From NCBI RefSeq assembly GCF_009729055.1, contig NZ_CP045484.1, forward strand, positions 1 through 64,000: 64,000 nt of DNA, written 5' to 3'. This DNA comes from Sulfurisphaera ohwakuensis. GTDB lineage: Archaea > Thermoproteota > Thermoprotei_A > Sulfolobales > Sulfolobaceae. Positions 1-9,832 of the stretch are shown in pieces. Every line of letters starts with the position of its first letter. Positions within the stretch are counted from its first letter, which is position 1. Under the pieces are notes generated by a model. The model did no database searches and was not told the DNA's origin. It saw only the letters and a program-made list of their open reading frames with translations. Position numbers and translations under genes: made by a program.

Positions 1-260
1 ACGAAAGATGCTAGAAGTGCCATTACTAAACCAGTAAGATTAAAATAAATAAATAGAACCGCGATTACAGATGATATAAGGTACGAAAATACAATATTGA
101 AGAAACGAATTCTCCTCCAATCAGGGTCTGGATATTTAGTAGCTGCCGTTGCTAAGAAAGGGGGTAAAATAAATTCAGTATGAGTTATTATTGTAACAAA
201 AGTAAGTAAGGACATTGAAGTTATTAAATTAACGATAGAAATAACCTTTTTCTTATTCAT
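1..260 (-). CDS. HPP-family-like membrane protein (partial)
   Basis: The reading frame opens with ATG at 260 and runs off the left edge, so only about 86 N-terminal residues are present. They contain three hydrophobic stretches and a Pro-Pro-Phe-Leu-Ala-Thr-Ala segment followed by a charged loop (YPDPDWRR), which resembles the signature area of HPP-family integral membrane proteins. It lies just upstream (same strand, separate) of the large membrane protein gene that ends at 292. The family call rests on a short stretch and could be wrong; another small multi-pass family is possible. Confidence 0.5.
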   Translation of the reverse strand, partial: MNKKKVISIVNLITSMSLLTFVTIITHTEFILPPFLATAATKYPDPDWRRIRFFNIVFSYLISSVIAVLFIYFNLTGLVMALLASF

Positions 261-291
261 AGAAATATGAAAAGGAGAAAAATAAAAAACG

Positions 292-2607
292 TTAACTACT
301 TCTCCCTCTCTTTCTCCTTTCCCTCAATAACAGAAATAAAATCAAAGCGTAGAAAATGACGTTGAGAATAATAATCGGAATTAAGTGATAGCTTGGAGGT
401 TTCTCAGCCTTGCTGATAATAATATTATAACCAACACTGGAAATAACATTACCAACAACCGGATAGGAAACAACAGTCACATTTTTAGGATGAAGAGTGA
501 TAATAGTATCATTCCATAAAGAGTAAGGAATAAGTTCAAGGTTAACAATATAGGTTATCTTATTATCTGGGTGGATAAGCTCTATCTTCCCTTCCTCAGT
601 AGAAATAACGCCCAGATATGAGGAGACCACAGAAAGAGTATTATTGGCAGTATTTACTTTTAGAGAGACACTACCATTAGAAATTTCAATAATACCTCCT
701 TCCGGATAAGAAACATAAGTCAGTAGGACAGCATATTTACCCGGAGGAATCGAAACATTCTCACTTGCATGATTCCCAACCTGGATTAGCGAAATACCCG
801 GGAAGGAAGAGAGGATTTGAAGAGTATAAGCATTAACGTAAATAGTACACGAAAAGTTAGTAGGATAGGGTAAGCGTTGAGCGGGAATCTTAACACTGTA
901 ACTATGAAACACATCCGCCTTAATATATATCTCATTACCGCCAATAATTCCAGCCAAATATTCCGGAGGTATGTAAAAGTAATAGGGGACAGCAGCAACA
1001 TCTTCATTTAAATCATCAACGTTGTAGACAAGATAAATACCCCTTGAGGAAAAAGTCGATTTATAATCAAGGTTCTTAAAAACGTATATACCGCTGAAAT
1101 TTTTAACAAGCTCAAGGTCTTTCTGGGAGAGGAAATAAGAGAGATTCTCATTAGTTAGAACATACTCTACACCGTAATATTCGAGAATATTACCTAGGTG
1201 AGTAGTATTAAAGAAAGGAAGGAAAACAGAATTCGGGATACCAGTGAAAACTTCGGGATCATAGTACTTACCGTGGTAATATATCGTTGTACCGTAAACT
1301 GCTACTTTAGCATTATGTAAATATTCAGTAGCTTGGATCAAGTTTTCTGGTACCGGTAAAGGTACGTAATTATACTCATAATTACCGGTAGCAAATGACG
1401 GGTAAGAAAAGACTAACTGAGCGGAAATAACTAGGAGTAGGATGATGAGAGAGATTAATCTTTGAATTTCGCCCTTCTCTTGAAAAAGAATGTTTATTTC
1501 ATAAACAAAAGTGAGGAATAAAGGCGCAATGATCATTTCACTTAAATAGGTTGGGATAATAATCCACATGTAAGGAAATAGGGGAGAGTCTTTTAGCCAA
1601 TTGTTTAGATAGTAGATTAAGTTTAGGTTAAAAACGTGGTTAAACACTACTACGTAAGAGGACATAAAGATTACTAAGAAAGAATATAGAAAGAAATAGA
1701 AGATAGCGTCTGTATGTATTAGTTTAAAGAAGAGGTAGAAAAAGACCAGAATAACAAAAACAGGTAAAAAGAAAGAGAAAATGTAAGAGAAAAGAGTATT
1801 CCCCGCGTAAAAATTTATCAATGGTGCAAATAACCCTATCCCTCTTAAATTATCTGACAAAGAAAATGTATAATAATTTAGCCAGAGTTGTATAACCGAA
1901 ATCGAAGAGCCAGTAGAAACGTAGACGGTATGTTGAACAGCTAAAGAGAAAAAAGTCCTTATGTTTTCCACCAGGTAGAACGGAAGAGAAAAAAGAGCAA
2001 TTTTTATGAAATGAATATCCCCCTTAATTAAGCGGTAAACGATATAAAGGAAGAGAGTGAAAAAGGAAAAAACAAAACCTCTAGGGTCTGTAGTTGCTAA
2101 CGTTAACAACAAGGAGAGAAGAATACTACTACGAAGAAGAGAAAAGTTCTTCTTATTAACATAGTCTAAACCAACCAGAAACAAGGGATATAAAGCAACA
2201 AAAGTAGAGTAATCAGTCCAGTAAGTAAAATACATGAAAGTTGGTGAAATTACGTATAAAAAAGCGACCATCAGAGATATTATCTCCTTGTACTTAATTC
2301 GAAGAATATAATAAGAAGCAAAGTACATAGAAACAAAACCTAAAAAGATTGGATAAGCATAACTTAGTTTATCCGATATCTCTGGCCATAAAGAAAAAAT
2401 GTAAATCGGTAGATCTGAAGTATCCATAATAAAAAGCAGATTAATTTGGCCGTTATTAACTAGACTAGGAAAATAACCTATAATTGACGGATAAGAATCC
2501 CTTATATAAATTAAACCGGGGAAAAATAATGTAGATCTGAGGATAAAGAGCGTGAATAAAACCCCGCCTAGAAAAGGAATTAATAGCCTGTATTTGTTTA
2601 TATTCAT
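292..2607 (-). CDS. Large polytopic membrane protein with extracellular C-terminal domain (GT-C/YfhO-like architecture)
   Basis: The 771-residue protein has about ten to twelve hydrophobic segments in the first ~420 residues, then a ~310-residue soluble, Asn-rich domain with many N-glycosylation sequons (NTT, NVS, NGS), and a final membrane segment near residues 740-762 ending in a basic tail (RERRKRGRSS). This layout matches archaeal GT-C-type glycosyltransferases and YfhO-like proteins, which use lipid-linked sugars outside the membrane. I see no decisive catalytic motif, so the enzymatic role is inference from architecture. The neighbour is a pilin gene on the same strand, which fits a surface or glycosylation function. 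Confidence 0.6.
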   Translation of the reverse strand: MNINKYRLLIPFLGGVLFTLFILRSTLFFPGLIYIRDSYPSIIGYFPSLVNNGQINLLFIMDTSDLPIYIFSLWPEISDKLSYAYPIFLGFVSMYFASYYILRIKYKEIISLMVAFLYVISPTFMYFTYWTDYSTFVALYPLFLVGLDYVNKKNFSLLRSSILLSLLLTLATTDPRGFVFSFFTLFLYIVYRLIKGDIHFIKIALFSLPFYLVENIRTFFSLAVQHTVYVSTGSSISVIQLWLNYYTFSLSDNLRGIGLFAPLINFYAGNTLFSYIFSFFLPVFVILVFFYLFFKLIHTDAIFYFFLYSFLVIFMSSYVVVFNHVFNLNLIYYLNNWLKDSPLFPYMWIIIPTYLSEMIIAPLFLTFVYEINILFQEKGEIQRLISLIILLLVISAQLVFSYPSFATGNYEYNYVPLPVPENLIQATEYLHNAKVAVYGTTIYYHGKYYDPEVFTGIPNSVFLPFFNTTHLGNILEYYGVEYVLTNENLSYFLSQKDLELVKNFSGIYVFKNLDYKSTFSSRGIYLVYNVDDLNEDVAAVPYYFYIPPEYLAGIIGGNEIYIKADVFHSYSVKIPAQRLPYPTNFSCTIYVNAYTLQILSSFPGISLIQVGNHASENVSIPPGKYAVLLTYVSYPEGGIIEISNGSVSLKVNTANNTLSVVSSYLGVISTEEGKIELIHPDNKITYIVNLELIPYSLWNDTIITLHPKNVTVVSYPVVGNVISSVGYNIIISKAEKPPSYHLIPIIILNVIFYALILFLLLRERRKRGRSS

Positions 2608-2683
2608 AGTCGAAATGTATTATATTATAGATTTAAAAGTTAATCAGAAGAAAATAAGATATAAAAGAAAAAGAGAGTTAACT

Positions 2684-3115
2684 TTACTGTGCTATTACTG
2701 CAACTTGTACGGTTTGGCCATCGCTTAAACCTATAGAAATGGTGTAAGTACTGCCAGGCTGCAAATTAGATAATGAGGTACCAAAACTAATTGATACTGT
2801 ATTAACTCCTGCAGTTAGAGAGTTACTTGTGCCACCAATTACGGAAATACTACTTGCACTGTATGTTGTTCCTGCTATGGTTGCACTAACTATTTGTACA
2901 TTTCCAGTAGAGTGTAAAGTAATAATAGCATAGCCTCCACTGATACTTAGAGTTCCTGTTCCTACTTGTGTTACTGTTGGTGTTCCTCCAAATGCTCCGA
3001 ATAGTCCGAAGGCAAATCCAACAACTACTAGTGCTATTATTACTGATGCAATTACTAGAATTAATGCAGTTACAGCACCACTTAACCCCTTCTTAGCCTT
3101 CCTTCTCAACAACAT
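2684..3115 (-). CDS. Type IV adhesion pilin (AapB-type), copy 1
   Basis: The 143-residue protein starts with a short basic class III signal peptide (LLRRKAKKG) directly followed by [15 protein letters not shown], the hydrophobic assembly helix. Prepilin peptidase PibD would be expected to cut after KKG. The rest is Ser/Thr/Gly-rich and beta-prone, as in Sulfolobus adhesion pilins. The first ~55 residues and the underlying DNA are almost identical to the second pilin at 7028-7453, which lies in opposite orientation; the C-terminal halves diverge. A TATA-like TTTATATAG lies about 40 bases upstream, so a short leader is likely. Assembly ATPase genes are not in the window. Confidence 0.85.
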   Translation of the reverse strand: MLLRRKAKKGLSGAVTALILVIASVIIALVVVGFAFGLFGAFGGTPTVTQVGTGTLSISGGYAIITLHSTGNVQIVSATIAGTTYSASSISVIGGTSNSLTAGVNTVSISFGTSLSNLQPGSTYTISIGLSDGQTVQVAVIAQ

Positions 3116-3305
3116 ATTTACTCATAACAATATTCATTATACATCTATATAAATTTTTCCTAGACAAAAGTAGAAAGAAAAAGAAAGATAAGTATAATCA
3201 GCATTACATAAACTATATTAAACATCTTAAATCAAAACTTTGTACTTTTTATCAAGATTATGTTACTACCAGCGATGATGAAGAAAGGAAATCAATTATA
3301 ACCTT

Positions 3306-5189
3306 TTGCACTTTATATCCTTTGTGAGTGAACTATTTACCCAATTCAAAAACTCTTACGTTTATGGTAAGAATTATCTAATAGTAGCTCCTACAGGATC
3401 TGGCAAAACACATATTGCCAAGTATTTACTTAATGAGGAAAAAGGAATAGTAGTTTATACTTCACCACTAAAAGCTCTATCGAGAGAAGTTTATAAGGCG
3501 ACAAAGAGGAAAGCGAAATACGTAGATTCTGATGTATATGAAGATGATTTAAGATACTTATCTGCAGAAGCCTTGCTCACGACTTATGAGAAATTCGATA
3601 GCGCAATTAGACATGATTACAGTTGGTTAAAAAACATAAGCCTCATCATCATTGACGAGATACATAATGTTGAAAGTGATAGAGGGTTAGGCATAGAGAA
3701 CATAGTACTTTGGGCAAAAGAGAACTCAGTCCCGATAATAGGATTAAGTGCCACAGTAGGTAATGTAGAGGAATATAAGCAGTGGCTAAATGCGGAACTA
3801 ATTAAGGTAGAAAAAAGAAAAGTCCCGCTTCATGAATGCATAGCATTTCCTTATATAATTAAATGTTATGATAATAACAAGATTATACCCATTGAGAAAA
3901 GAAGACTGAAAAACACCAAATTAGACCTACTTCTTGGTGTGTTAAGTTATATTCTGTCTTTAGGAAAGAACGCATTAGTCTTCGTTAGAAGCAGAAACTC
4001 TGCAGAGACACTTGCCGAAACCCTTAGAAAGTTCTCAATACCAGCCTTACCTTATCATTCCGGCTTACCTTATGATGTTAGAGATAAAGTAATAGAGTCC
4101 TTTATGAAGGGCGAAGTCAAGGTGCTGGTATCTACAACAGCATTGGGTCAGGGAGTGAACTTACCCGTTTACGCTACAGTCTTTTATGACGTCTCGTTAC
4201 CAGACTCAGATGATAAAGGAGAGTTTAAAGGGTGGAGAGATCTGTCAGTAGCAGAATTTAAGCAAATTGCCGGAAGGGCAGGAAGACCGGGATTTGACCA
4301 AGAAGGAATGGCAATAGTTATAACAGAGACAATTAAGGAAATGGATAAGGTAGTGAAAACTTATTTCTCCTCATTTTTAGCAAAGAGTGAAGGTGTAAGT
4401 TTTAAGCTCGAAAACTTAACACTTGGTGTTATAAGCTGGTTCAATAAAAGAGAAGAAGAAGTTGAGGAGTTAATAGGTAAGGGATCGTTCACGTTTAAGG
4501 GTAAAGAAGTAAAACCTGCCATAGAATATCTGGTTAAACAGAACTTAGTGGAGAAAAAGGAAACGTTAAGGCTAACACCCTTAGGAAAAGCTGTAGCATT
4601 AAGTTATATTGACGTATCCGCATTAAACGGCTTCCCAGTAAATGTACAAGACTTCAATCCCCTCGACGTTGTGTATTCATCACCGGCTGTGCTACAGTCA
4701 TTAAGGGGATGTGAGGAAGGAAAAGAACTCATTGAGAGATGGGTTAATGGAGGAGATATAGCATCTCTTTGCCTAAAGCTTTCGGCAAAAGATATTGATG
4801 ATGTAATTTCAAACGCCAGATGGATAGCCTTTGCTCTTTATAGAGTATTAAGAGCGTTGAACCATCCAAAGGCGAAGGAAGCCCTTGAGTTTTATGAAAG
4901 GGTAAAATACGGCTTACCGAAGGAGGGAATAGAAATGGTGAAAGCTGGATTATCTAGGGATGAGGCTAAAAAACTTCTCCAATTAAATATTAAGAGTGTG
5001 GATGAAGCATGTATCATGAAGGATATACTCAATATTGACGTGATTGAGTGCAGAAAGTTCCATGAAGAATTAAGAAGATTTGTTAACGAGAACTATGGGA
5101 AAGAGATTGATCAAAACGATCCTAGAGTTGAGATTTTAAAAAGGTTCGGAATAATTACCGAGACCGGATGGAAAAAATATGGAAAATAA
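3306..5189 (+). CDS. Ski2/Hel308-like superfamily 2 helicase
   Basis: 627 residues with a full SF2 motif set: Walker A APTGSGKT at 28-35, DEIH (motif II) near 119, SAT (motif III) near 150, and QIAGRAGRPG (motif VI) near 320. Downstream is a winged-helix and helical region as in Ski2-type enzymes, though shorter than canonical Hel308 (~700 residues). It presumably unwinds nucleic acid using ATP. The frame begins with TTG at 3306; no ATG is available between the upstream stop and the P-loop, and a GTG at 3324 is an alternative start. It sits between the two inverted pilin genes; its connection to pili is unknown. Confidence 0.85.
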   Translation: MHFISFVSELFTQFKNSYVYGKNYLIVAPTGSGKTHIAKYLLNEEKGIVVYTSPLKALSREVYKATKRKAKYVDSDVYEDDLRYLSAEALLTTYEKFDSAIRHDYSWLKNISLIIIDEIHNVESDRGLGIENIVLWAKENSVPIIGLSATVGNVEEYKQWLNAELIKVEKRKVPLHECIAFPYIIKCYDNNKIIPIEKRRLKNTKLDLLLGVLSYILSLGKNALVFVRSRNSAETLAETLRKFSIPALPYHSGLPYDVRDKVIESFMKGEVKVLVSTTALGQGVNLPVYATVFYDVSLPDSDDKGEFKGWRDLSVAEFKQIAGRAGRPGFDQEGMAIVITETIKEMDKVVKTYFSSFLAKSEGVSFKLENLTLGVISWFNKREEEVEELIGKGSFTFKGKEVKPAIEYLVKQNLVEKKETLRLTPLGKAVALSYIDVSALNGFPVNVQDFNPLDVVYSSPAVLQSLRGCEEGKELIERWVNGGDIASLCLKLSAKDIDDVISNARWIAFALYRVLRALNHPKAKEALEFYERVKYGLPKEGIEMVKAGLSRDEAKKLLQLNIKSVDEACIMKDILNIDVIECRKFHEELRRFVNENYGKEIDQNDPRVEILKRFGIITETGWKKYGK

Positions 5190-5380
5190 GAGTAAAGTTA
5201 ACGCATCGGTTTATTTAGTGTGCTAAAACCTAAGTAATACTGAGAAAGCTTATATAGATTAAATTATTGTTATCCTTTAAGAAGATAAATTACATAGAAA
5301 TTATATTAGTTTATTCTCTAATATCTTCCGTATACTTCTTATCGTAAAACTTTAAATAGCTAAGGGATAAAGTCTTAACT

Positions 5381-6076
5381 ATGAAGTCTTTCTTACTTTT
5401 TCTATTATTGGCTTTTCCCATATTTGTCGGATTACTACATGCTAGCGTAAGTTTTACTTCCAACACATTCTTTGCTTATAACCAAACAGTTATTATGACA
5501 TTACCTAACGGGAGTATAACAACCATTCATGAAGTTCTCCTACAGAGAATTGTTGGAGTATATCCTAATAACACTATTGCAGTAAATTTAACTGTATATA
5601 ATGTTGGTCAAAAATACTATTTACCTTCAGTAATCTCCCTAAGCAATTCCTCTTTTCCGACTAACTTATATTATATACCTCCTCCGCTGTTGGGAAAAAA
5701 TGTAACTAGAGGAAGTTCTGAAATGTGTTTTGTAAATTACAGTAATGGCCTTTATGTTTATGAGAGTAAATCAAATATTCAGGGTGTTATCATAGAATTC
5801 TTTATGTGGGTAAACTCATCTGGGATTGCTGTTAAAGTACAGACGCTCCAGATAGGAGCTAATCTTCAACTAGTAAGTAATGCTACAGCAGTCTTATGGA
5901 AGTCGAACTATTTTGACCCTTCAACCCATTTACCGACATTTCCGGGTTATACTGAGGCACATGTAGTTAGTGCAAATTTAAATAAGACACTTCTCATTAT
6001 CTCTCACAAGCTCTTAGAATATATCTTGATTGCCGGTGTTTTAGGAATTATTATTATACTTCTTTTTAGAAAATAG
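5381..6076 (+). CDS. Secreted, membrane-anchored Asn-rich protein (paralog A)
   Basis: 231 residues: N-terminal signal peptide (SFLLFLLLAFPIFVGLL), an extracellular region rich in Asn/Ser/Thr with many NxS/T sequons, and a C-terminal membrane anchor (ILIAGVLGIIIILLF) ending RK. It aligns with the convergent gene 6041-6694 over the central region (for example LYYIPP against LYYFPQ, WVNSSGIAVK against YVNSSGVPSK), so the two are paralogs facing each other with a 36-base overlap of their 3' ends. Function unrecognised; a glycosylated surface protein is likely. A TATA-like CTTATATAGAT lies well upstream at about 5249. Confidence 0.7.
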   Translation: MKSFLLFLLLAFPIFVGLLHASVSFTSNTFFAYNQTVIMTLPNGSITTIHEVLLQRIVGVYPNNTIAVNLTVYNVGQKYYLPSVISLSNSSFPTNLYYIPPPLLGKNVTRGSSEMCFVNYSNGLYVYESKSNIQGVIIEFFMWVNSSGIAVKVQTLQIGANLQLVSNATAVLWKSNYFDPSTHLPTFPGYTEAHVVSANLNKTLLIISHKLLEYILIAGVLGIIIILLFRK

Positions 6077-6694
6077 GAGAAGAACTGGGATTCCAACTAC
6101 TATAAGTGAAAAAACAATATTATCCACCTCATTCTTGAATGCGTTAAGAGAAAAAGTCTGACTAACCTTGTGGAGCCCACTCGGAAAATAGATTCTTTCA
6201 CTAGGGTTTATCAAATTACTAGCATAAAGTACGTATGTGTTATTACTCACAAGTCCATTAAGTCCGTACTGAAGAAATATAATCTTAGAAGGGACACCGC
6301 TACTATTAACGTAATAATAAGTTACTATTGAAACCGTAGAGACCGGGTGTTGAGTATTCTCGTATATATAACAGCCATTTTTCTCACCCACTAGCTGGAA
6401 CACAGAGCTACCCTTTTGTGCAATGTCACTTCCGACCTGGGGAAAGTAGTAAAGTATAGTAGGAGAGGAAAGATTATCAAACTCTACTATAGGACCTATA
6501 TATTCAGAATAATTTAGGTTAATTAAGTAGAAATCAAATTTTACGGTATCATTACTATAAATATTTGTGATATTTTCTATGATTAAACCATATAATGTAC
6601 TGTTAGATGATACAAAATAAGATATTGTCTTATACTCTATAAAGAAAGGGTGATGAGGTATTATTAGTAAAAGTAATAAGAGAATAGGTAACAA
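6041..6694 (-). CDS. Secreted, membrane-anchored protein (paralog B)
   Basis: 217 residues, with an N-terminal hydrophobic signal (ILLLLLLIIP), a glycosylation-rich ectodomain, and a C-terminal hydrophobic anchor (IVFSLIVVGIPVLLLF) followed by KKKYNNNS. It is a diverged paralog of the plus-strand gene at 5381-6076. The two are convergent and overlap at their 3' ends, so the coding strands constrain each other there. No catalytic motif is visible. Together with the flanking inverted pilins this makes a roughly mirror-symmetric surface-gene cassette. Confidence 0.7.
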   Translation of the reverse strand: MLPILLLLLLIIPHHPFFIEYKTISYFVSSNSTLYGLIIENITNIYSNDTVKFDFYLINLNYSEYIGPIVEFDNLSSPTILYYFPQVGSDIAQKGSSVFQLVGEKNGCYIYENTQHPVSTVSIVTYYYVNSSGVPSKIIFLQYGLNGLVSNNTYVLYASNLINPSERIYFPSGLHKVSQTFSLNAFKNEVDNIVFSLIVVGIPVLLLFSKKKYNNNS

Positions 6695-6987
6695 TATTCA
6701 ATCACCTCATCATAAAAACATTTCATCATAATATCAGTCCTGGCCACTCAAATCATCCATTATAATTTCTCGATTTACTATTTATATTTAACCTTAGGTT
6801 TAAATGAAGGAAGTAGTTATAGCCTCTTTCATCTTTCTCTTTATAAATGTTTACATAATGTTAGTAGTAATTTGTTGGCGCCTCTTTAAAAGATGATTAT
6901 AAATTAACTATTTCTTTAATATCACGATTTAACAATGAAATTACAGCCTAATATTAGCCTTAGTTTATCCGTATTAATAGATAGAAA

Positions 6988-6999
6988 AGCTTATATAGA
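6988..6999 (+). promoter_or_regulatory. TATA box of pilin copy 2
   Basis: AAAGCTTATATAGATA lies about 30-40 bases before the ATG at 7028, the right place for an archaeal TATA box with a short leader. The same TTATATAGAT core is found ahead of pilin copy 1 (reverse strand, ~3140-3155) and as an apparent orphan near 5249, so the promoters were probably duplicated along with the genes. Confidence 0.6.
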
Positions 7000-7027
7000 T
7001 ATTTGCCCAATATTTTTATGACTAAAT

Positions 7028-7453
7028 ATGTTGTTGAGGAGGAAGGCTAAGAAGGGGTTAAGTGGTGCTGTAACTGCTCTTATCCTAGTAATTGCATCAG
7101 TAATAATAGCACTAGTAGTTGTTGGATTTGCTTTCGGACTATTCGGAGCATTTGGAGGAACACCAACAGTAACACAAGTAGGAACAGGAACTCTTACTAG
7201 TAGTGGTAATTATGTTGTTGCTACAATCACTTTGCACTCTACTGGGAGTGTTCAAATAGTTAGTGCAACTATAGCAGGTACCACATATAGTGCAACTAGT
7301 CTTTCTCAATCATTATCTGCAGGAGTTAATACAGTAACTCTTAGTTTTGATACAAGTACTGGAAGTGTAACATTACAACCCGGTTCTACATATACTATCT
7401 CTATAGGTTTAAGTGATGGTCAGACTGTGCAAGTAGCAGTAGTATATCAATAA
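7028..7453 (+). CDS. Type IV adhesion pilin (AapB-type), copy 2
   Basis: 141 residues, starting with the same class III signal peptide and hydrophobic helix as copy 1 ([18 protein letters not shown]). The first ~165 nucleotides are nearly identical to copy 1, while the exposed C-terminal beta-rich part differs in sequence and by small indels. It ends with the same motif [18 protein letters not shown]. This pattern, a conserved assembly helix with a variable surface, suggests duplication with gene conversion at the 5' end. Expected product: a subunit of an adhesive type IV pilus. Confidence 0.85.
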   Translation: MLLRRKAKKGLSGAVTALILVIASVIIALVVVGFAFGLFGAFGGTPTVTQVGTGTLTSSGNYVVATITLHSTGSVQIVSATIAGTTYSATSLSQSLSAGVNTVTLSFDTSTGSVTLQPGSTYTISIGLSDGQTVQVAVVYQ

Positions 7454-7959
7454 ATTTAAAGTCAAACCTTTTTTATTTTGTTGCTCTTTTTATACTCGCT
7501 AATAACTTAAAGTACAATAGTTTCTAAGAGTACATTCTCTAAAGTCTAATTAAGTATAATTAACTTTTTTACCTATCTTAGCACATAATTTCAAAATAAA
7601 GCATAATAATTCTTTAATATTCTTGAAATAATATATAGTTGTTATATCTGAAACTTTATCTTCTTAAAACATAAAAATATAGTGGCCTAAACTATATGAC
7701 TACTTAGCATTTCATAATAAAACGAAGAATTTTTATCTTAAATGAACCTTTTTTTCAATTTTTTGTCTAAAAATTTATGCTATTATAGGAAAATAGCTAT
7801 GCTAAAACTACTAAATGATTTTCAGAGTTAGCTACTCATGATTTATTCTTGTCCTTTAATCATAATATACTAAGTCAACTTAGACTATTACTCAATGTTT
7901 GTATATTCAAAGTTTTAGGGTTAAGAACAGGGCTATTCTTATGAAAATTGATATAAAGG
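7454..7959. other. AT-rich intergenic stretch
   Basis: About 500 bases between pilin copy 2 and tRNA-Gln. Stop codons occur in all frames and I see no RNA-like hairpins or repeats. A poly-T tract soon after 7453 (CCTTTTTTATTTTG) could end pilin transcription. Confidence 0.5.
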
Positions 7960-8032
7960 TAGCCGGGCTGGGATTTGAACCCAGGTCCGAGGGGCCAGAG
8001 CCCTCGATCCTTGACCACTAGACGACCCGGCT
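7960..8032 (-). tRNA. tRNA-Gln (anticodon CTG)
   Basis: On the minus strand the sequence folds as a 73-nt cloverleaf: acceptor AGCCGGG pairs with CCCGGCT (discriminator A), anticodon stem GAGGG/CCCTC encloses the loop CTCTGGC, giving anticodon CTG (Gln), and T-arm CTGGG-TTCAAAT-CCCAG. No intron is present. Confidence 0.95.
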
Positions 8033-8237
8033 AATAATAATACTAGAAAGTAGATTTAAAAAGTGAATGGTTCTTTTTTATTGTGAACTCTCTGTATTGC
8101 AAGTTGACTCGTTTATCTCAGAGGCAATATTAAACTCGCTTTGATATTTTTTTAAAGAAATCGTATTATTGAAGGATTCAACTAGTATTATTATTTTATA
8201 AATCAAACTTTAAAATAAGTTTACATTTCTTCTTTCT

Positions 8238-8567
8238 ATGAAAGTGGTTGTACAAATAAAGGATATTGATAAAGTACCTCAAGCATTAAGATCTGTTATT
8301 AATCTCTATAACGATATTAAGGATGCTGAAATAGAAGTTGTTTTTCATCAATCTGCTATAAAGGCTTTGTTGAAAGATAGTGAGACTAGAAGTATTATTG
8401 AAGATTTAATGACTAAAAAGAATATACTTATTGTTGGTTGTGAAAATAGTATAAGGTCTCAAAATCTTTCTCACGATCAGCTTATTCCAGGGATTAAGAT
8501 TGTAACTTCTGGTGTTGGTGAAATTGTTAGGAAGCAAAGTGAAGGTTGGATTTATTTAGCTTTATGA
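8238..8567 (+). CDS. DsrE/DsrF-like family protein
   Basis: 109 residues with the alternating strand/helix pattern of the DsrE fold: an N-terminal strand KVVVQI, EIEVVFHQSA, and a conserved-looking cysteine in ILIVGCENS, then GIKIVTSGVGEIVRKQSEGW. DsrE-like proteins relay sulfur or act in related thiol chemistry; here the single Cys near residue 74 is the candidate active residue. It is monocistronic, flanked by tRNA-Gln (opposite strand) and the next plus-strand gene. Role in sulfur metabolism is inference. Confidence 0.75.
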   Translation: MKVVVQIKDIDKVPQALRSVINLYNDIKDAEIEVVFHQSAIKALLKDSETRSIIEDLMTKKNILIVGCENSIRSQNLSHDQLIPGIKIVTSGVGEIVRKQSEGWIYLAL

Positions 8568-8698
8568 TGCTTTATGAATCGTTTAGTTTTTATCAATAAC
8601 TAGTTGCTCTGAATTTGAAAATTGATGCGTTCTGAAAAAATTAACAGACAATGCGTGAGGAGTTGAATATTTTTATATTCTCTCGTCTAATTTACGTT

Positions 8699-9418
8699 AT
8701 GGAACTAACCTTATCCAATTTTGATGTATTGGAAGATTTTTGGGGAAACACAGACGGGATAAAGATGTCATTTTCCGGAAATCAGTGGTTTGTAGTACCA
8801 GATTTGATAGCTTTACTTAACAAAAAAGGATTCACCGTGTACATAGAGACTATTCCTCCCGGAATTGTTAGGAAGAGGGCTGAAGGTGAAAATCTTAAGG
8901 TCGGGAACTTAGAAATTACTTTTAAACCGGAAATTGTTTCATTACCTCCTTCTCTTTTAGAGGGATTAAAAGTTAAGAAGATGAAAGAATATGTTGAAAA
9001 TGAGTTAGCTATTGTTTATTCTTCAAAAGTTAATGATTGGTGTGATTTAAAGGGAAAGAAGGTTGCTATACCTAATCCGGAAATTGAGGGGATAGGAGTT
9101 CTTTTTAAACAGCTGTATGAGGAATATTGTGGTAATTATGAAGAGTTTGCCTCTTCAGCATACTTAACCAAAGTCCATCATAGGGAAATACCTTACATGT
9201 TATCTAAAGGTTTAATTGAAGCTGGAGTTGTCTGGAAAACTGAGGCGACTTATTGGAAATTTAACTACGTAGTACCAAATTTTAATAAGAAAGGGAGGTT
9301 GGCTTTCGCGTTACTAAGTAATGGTAGTGAGATTGCAGAGGTATTATTTGATTATCTCTTTTCTTTAGATGTTAAGACTATTTACGAAAAATATGGTTTT
9401 AAATGGATCTCTACGTAG
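8699..9418 (+). CDS. DUF3834-type periplasmic-binding-like protein
   Basis: 239 residues from the ATG at 8699. A TATA element (TTTTTATATTC, ~8669-8679) sits about 26 bases before this ATG, supporting a leaderless start here rather than at an in-frame ATG at 8651. The sequence has two alpha/beta lobes of the type II solute-binding fold (for example LKGKKVAIPNPEIEGIG, then EAGVVWKTEATYW), but no signal peptide, so it is predicted cytoplasmic. Sulfolobales-restricted DUF3834 members look like this. Ligand and role unknown. Confidence 0.6.
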   Translation: MELTLSNFDVLEDFWGNTDGIKMSFSGNQWFVVPDLIALLNKKGFTVYIETIPPGIVRKRAEGENLKVGNLEITFKPEIVSLPPSLLEGLKVKKMKEYVENELAIVYSSKVNDWCDLKGKKVAIPNPEIEGIGVLFKQLYEEYCGNYEEFASSAYLTKVHHREIPYMLSKGLIEAGVVWKTEATYWKFNYVVPNFNKKGRLAFALLSNGSEIAEVLFDYLFSLDVKTIYEKYGFKWIST

Positions 9419-9832
9419 AGAATTTTGTCAAAATCTTAGCTATTTGAATTTGACCTAAAGATTTGTTACTAAATACCTAGTAATTCGACTTAGTTTAATG
9501 AAATAGAGAAACTAGAAATAGAACCATTGAGAGTGGAAATTGCGGGACATAGAATTTAATCCACTTACTATAGAAGTTTTGCAACTACATAGGAAAACTA
9601 TATCTTTTATTTAAAGATCATAAGGTATAACAACTCATTTATTTCAATAGATCTATCAAGTTGTTTAATATAGAAATAGTAATACATTAGTATAATTGCC
9701 AATGAGATAAGGTATCTTAATTTGAGCTTCATTAGTAGTACAGTAATATTTGATATTTTGGAATAATGGGAAAAATATTTAATATCTATGCATATTAAAC
9801 TTCCAGAGTTTTTCAATTCCTTGCAAAATGTT
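9419..9832. other. Intergenic region without recognisable gene
   Basis: 414 bases of AT-rich DNA between the DUF3834-like gene and the permease 3' end. A 69-codon minus-strand frame (9607-9816) has no promoter or homology signal that I can recognise. Nothing else supported. Confidence 0.4.

Noticed and set aside
9607-9816. 69-codon minus-strand reading frame
   Set aside because: AT-rich low-complexity translation, no promoter at the proper distance and no recognisable family.
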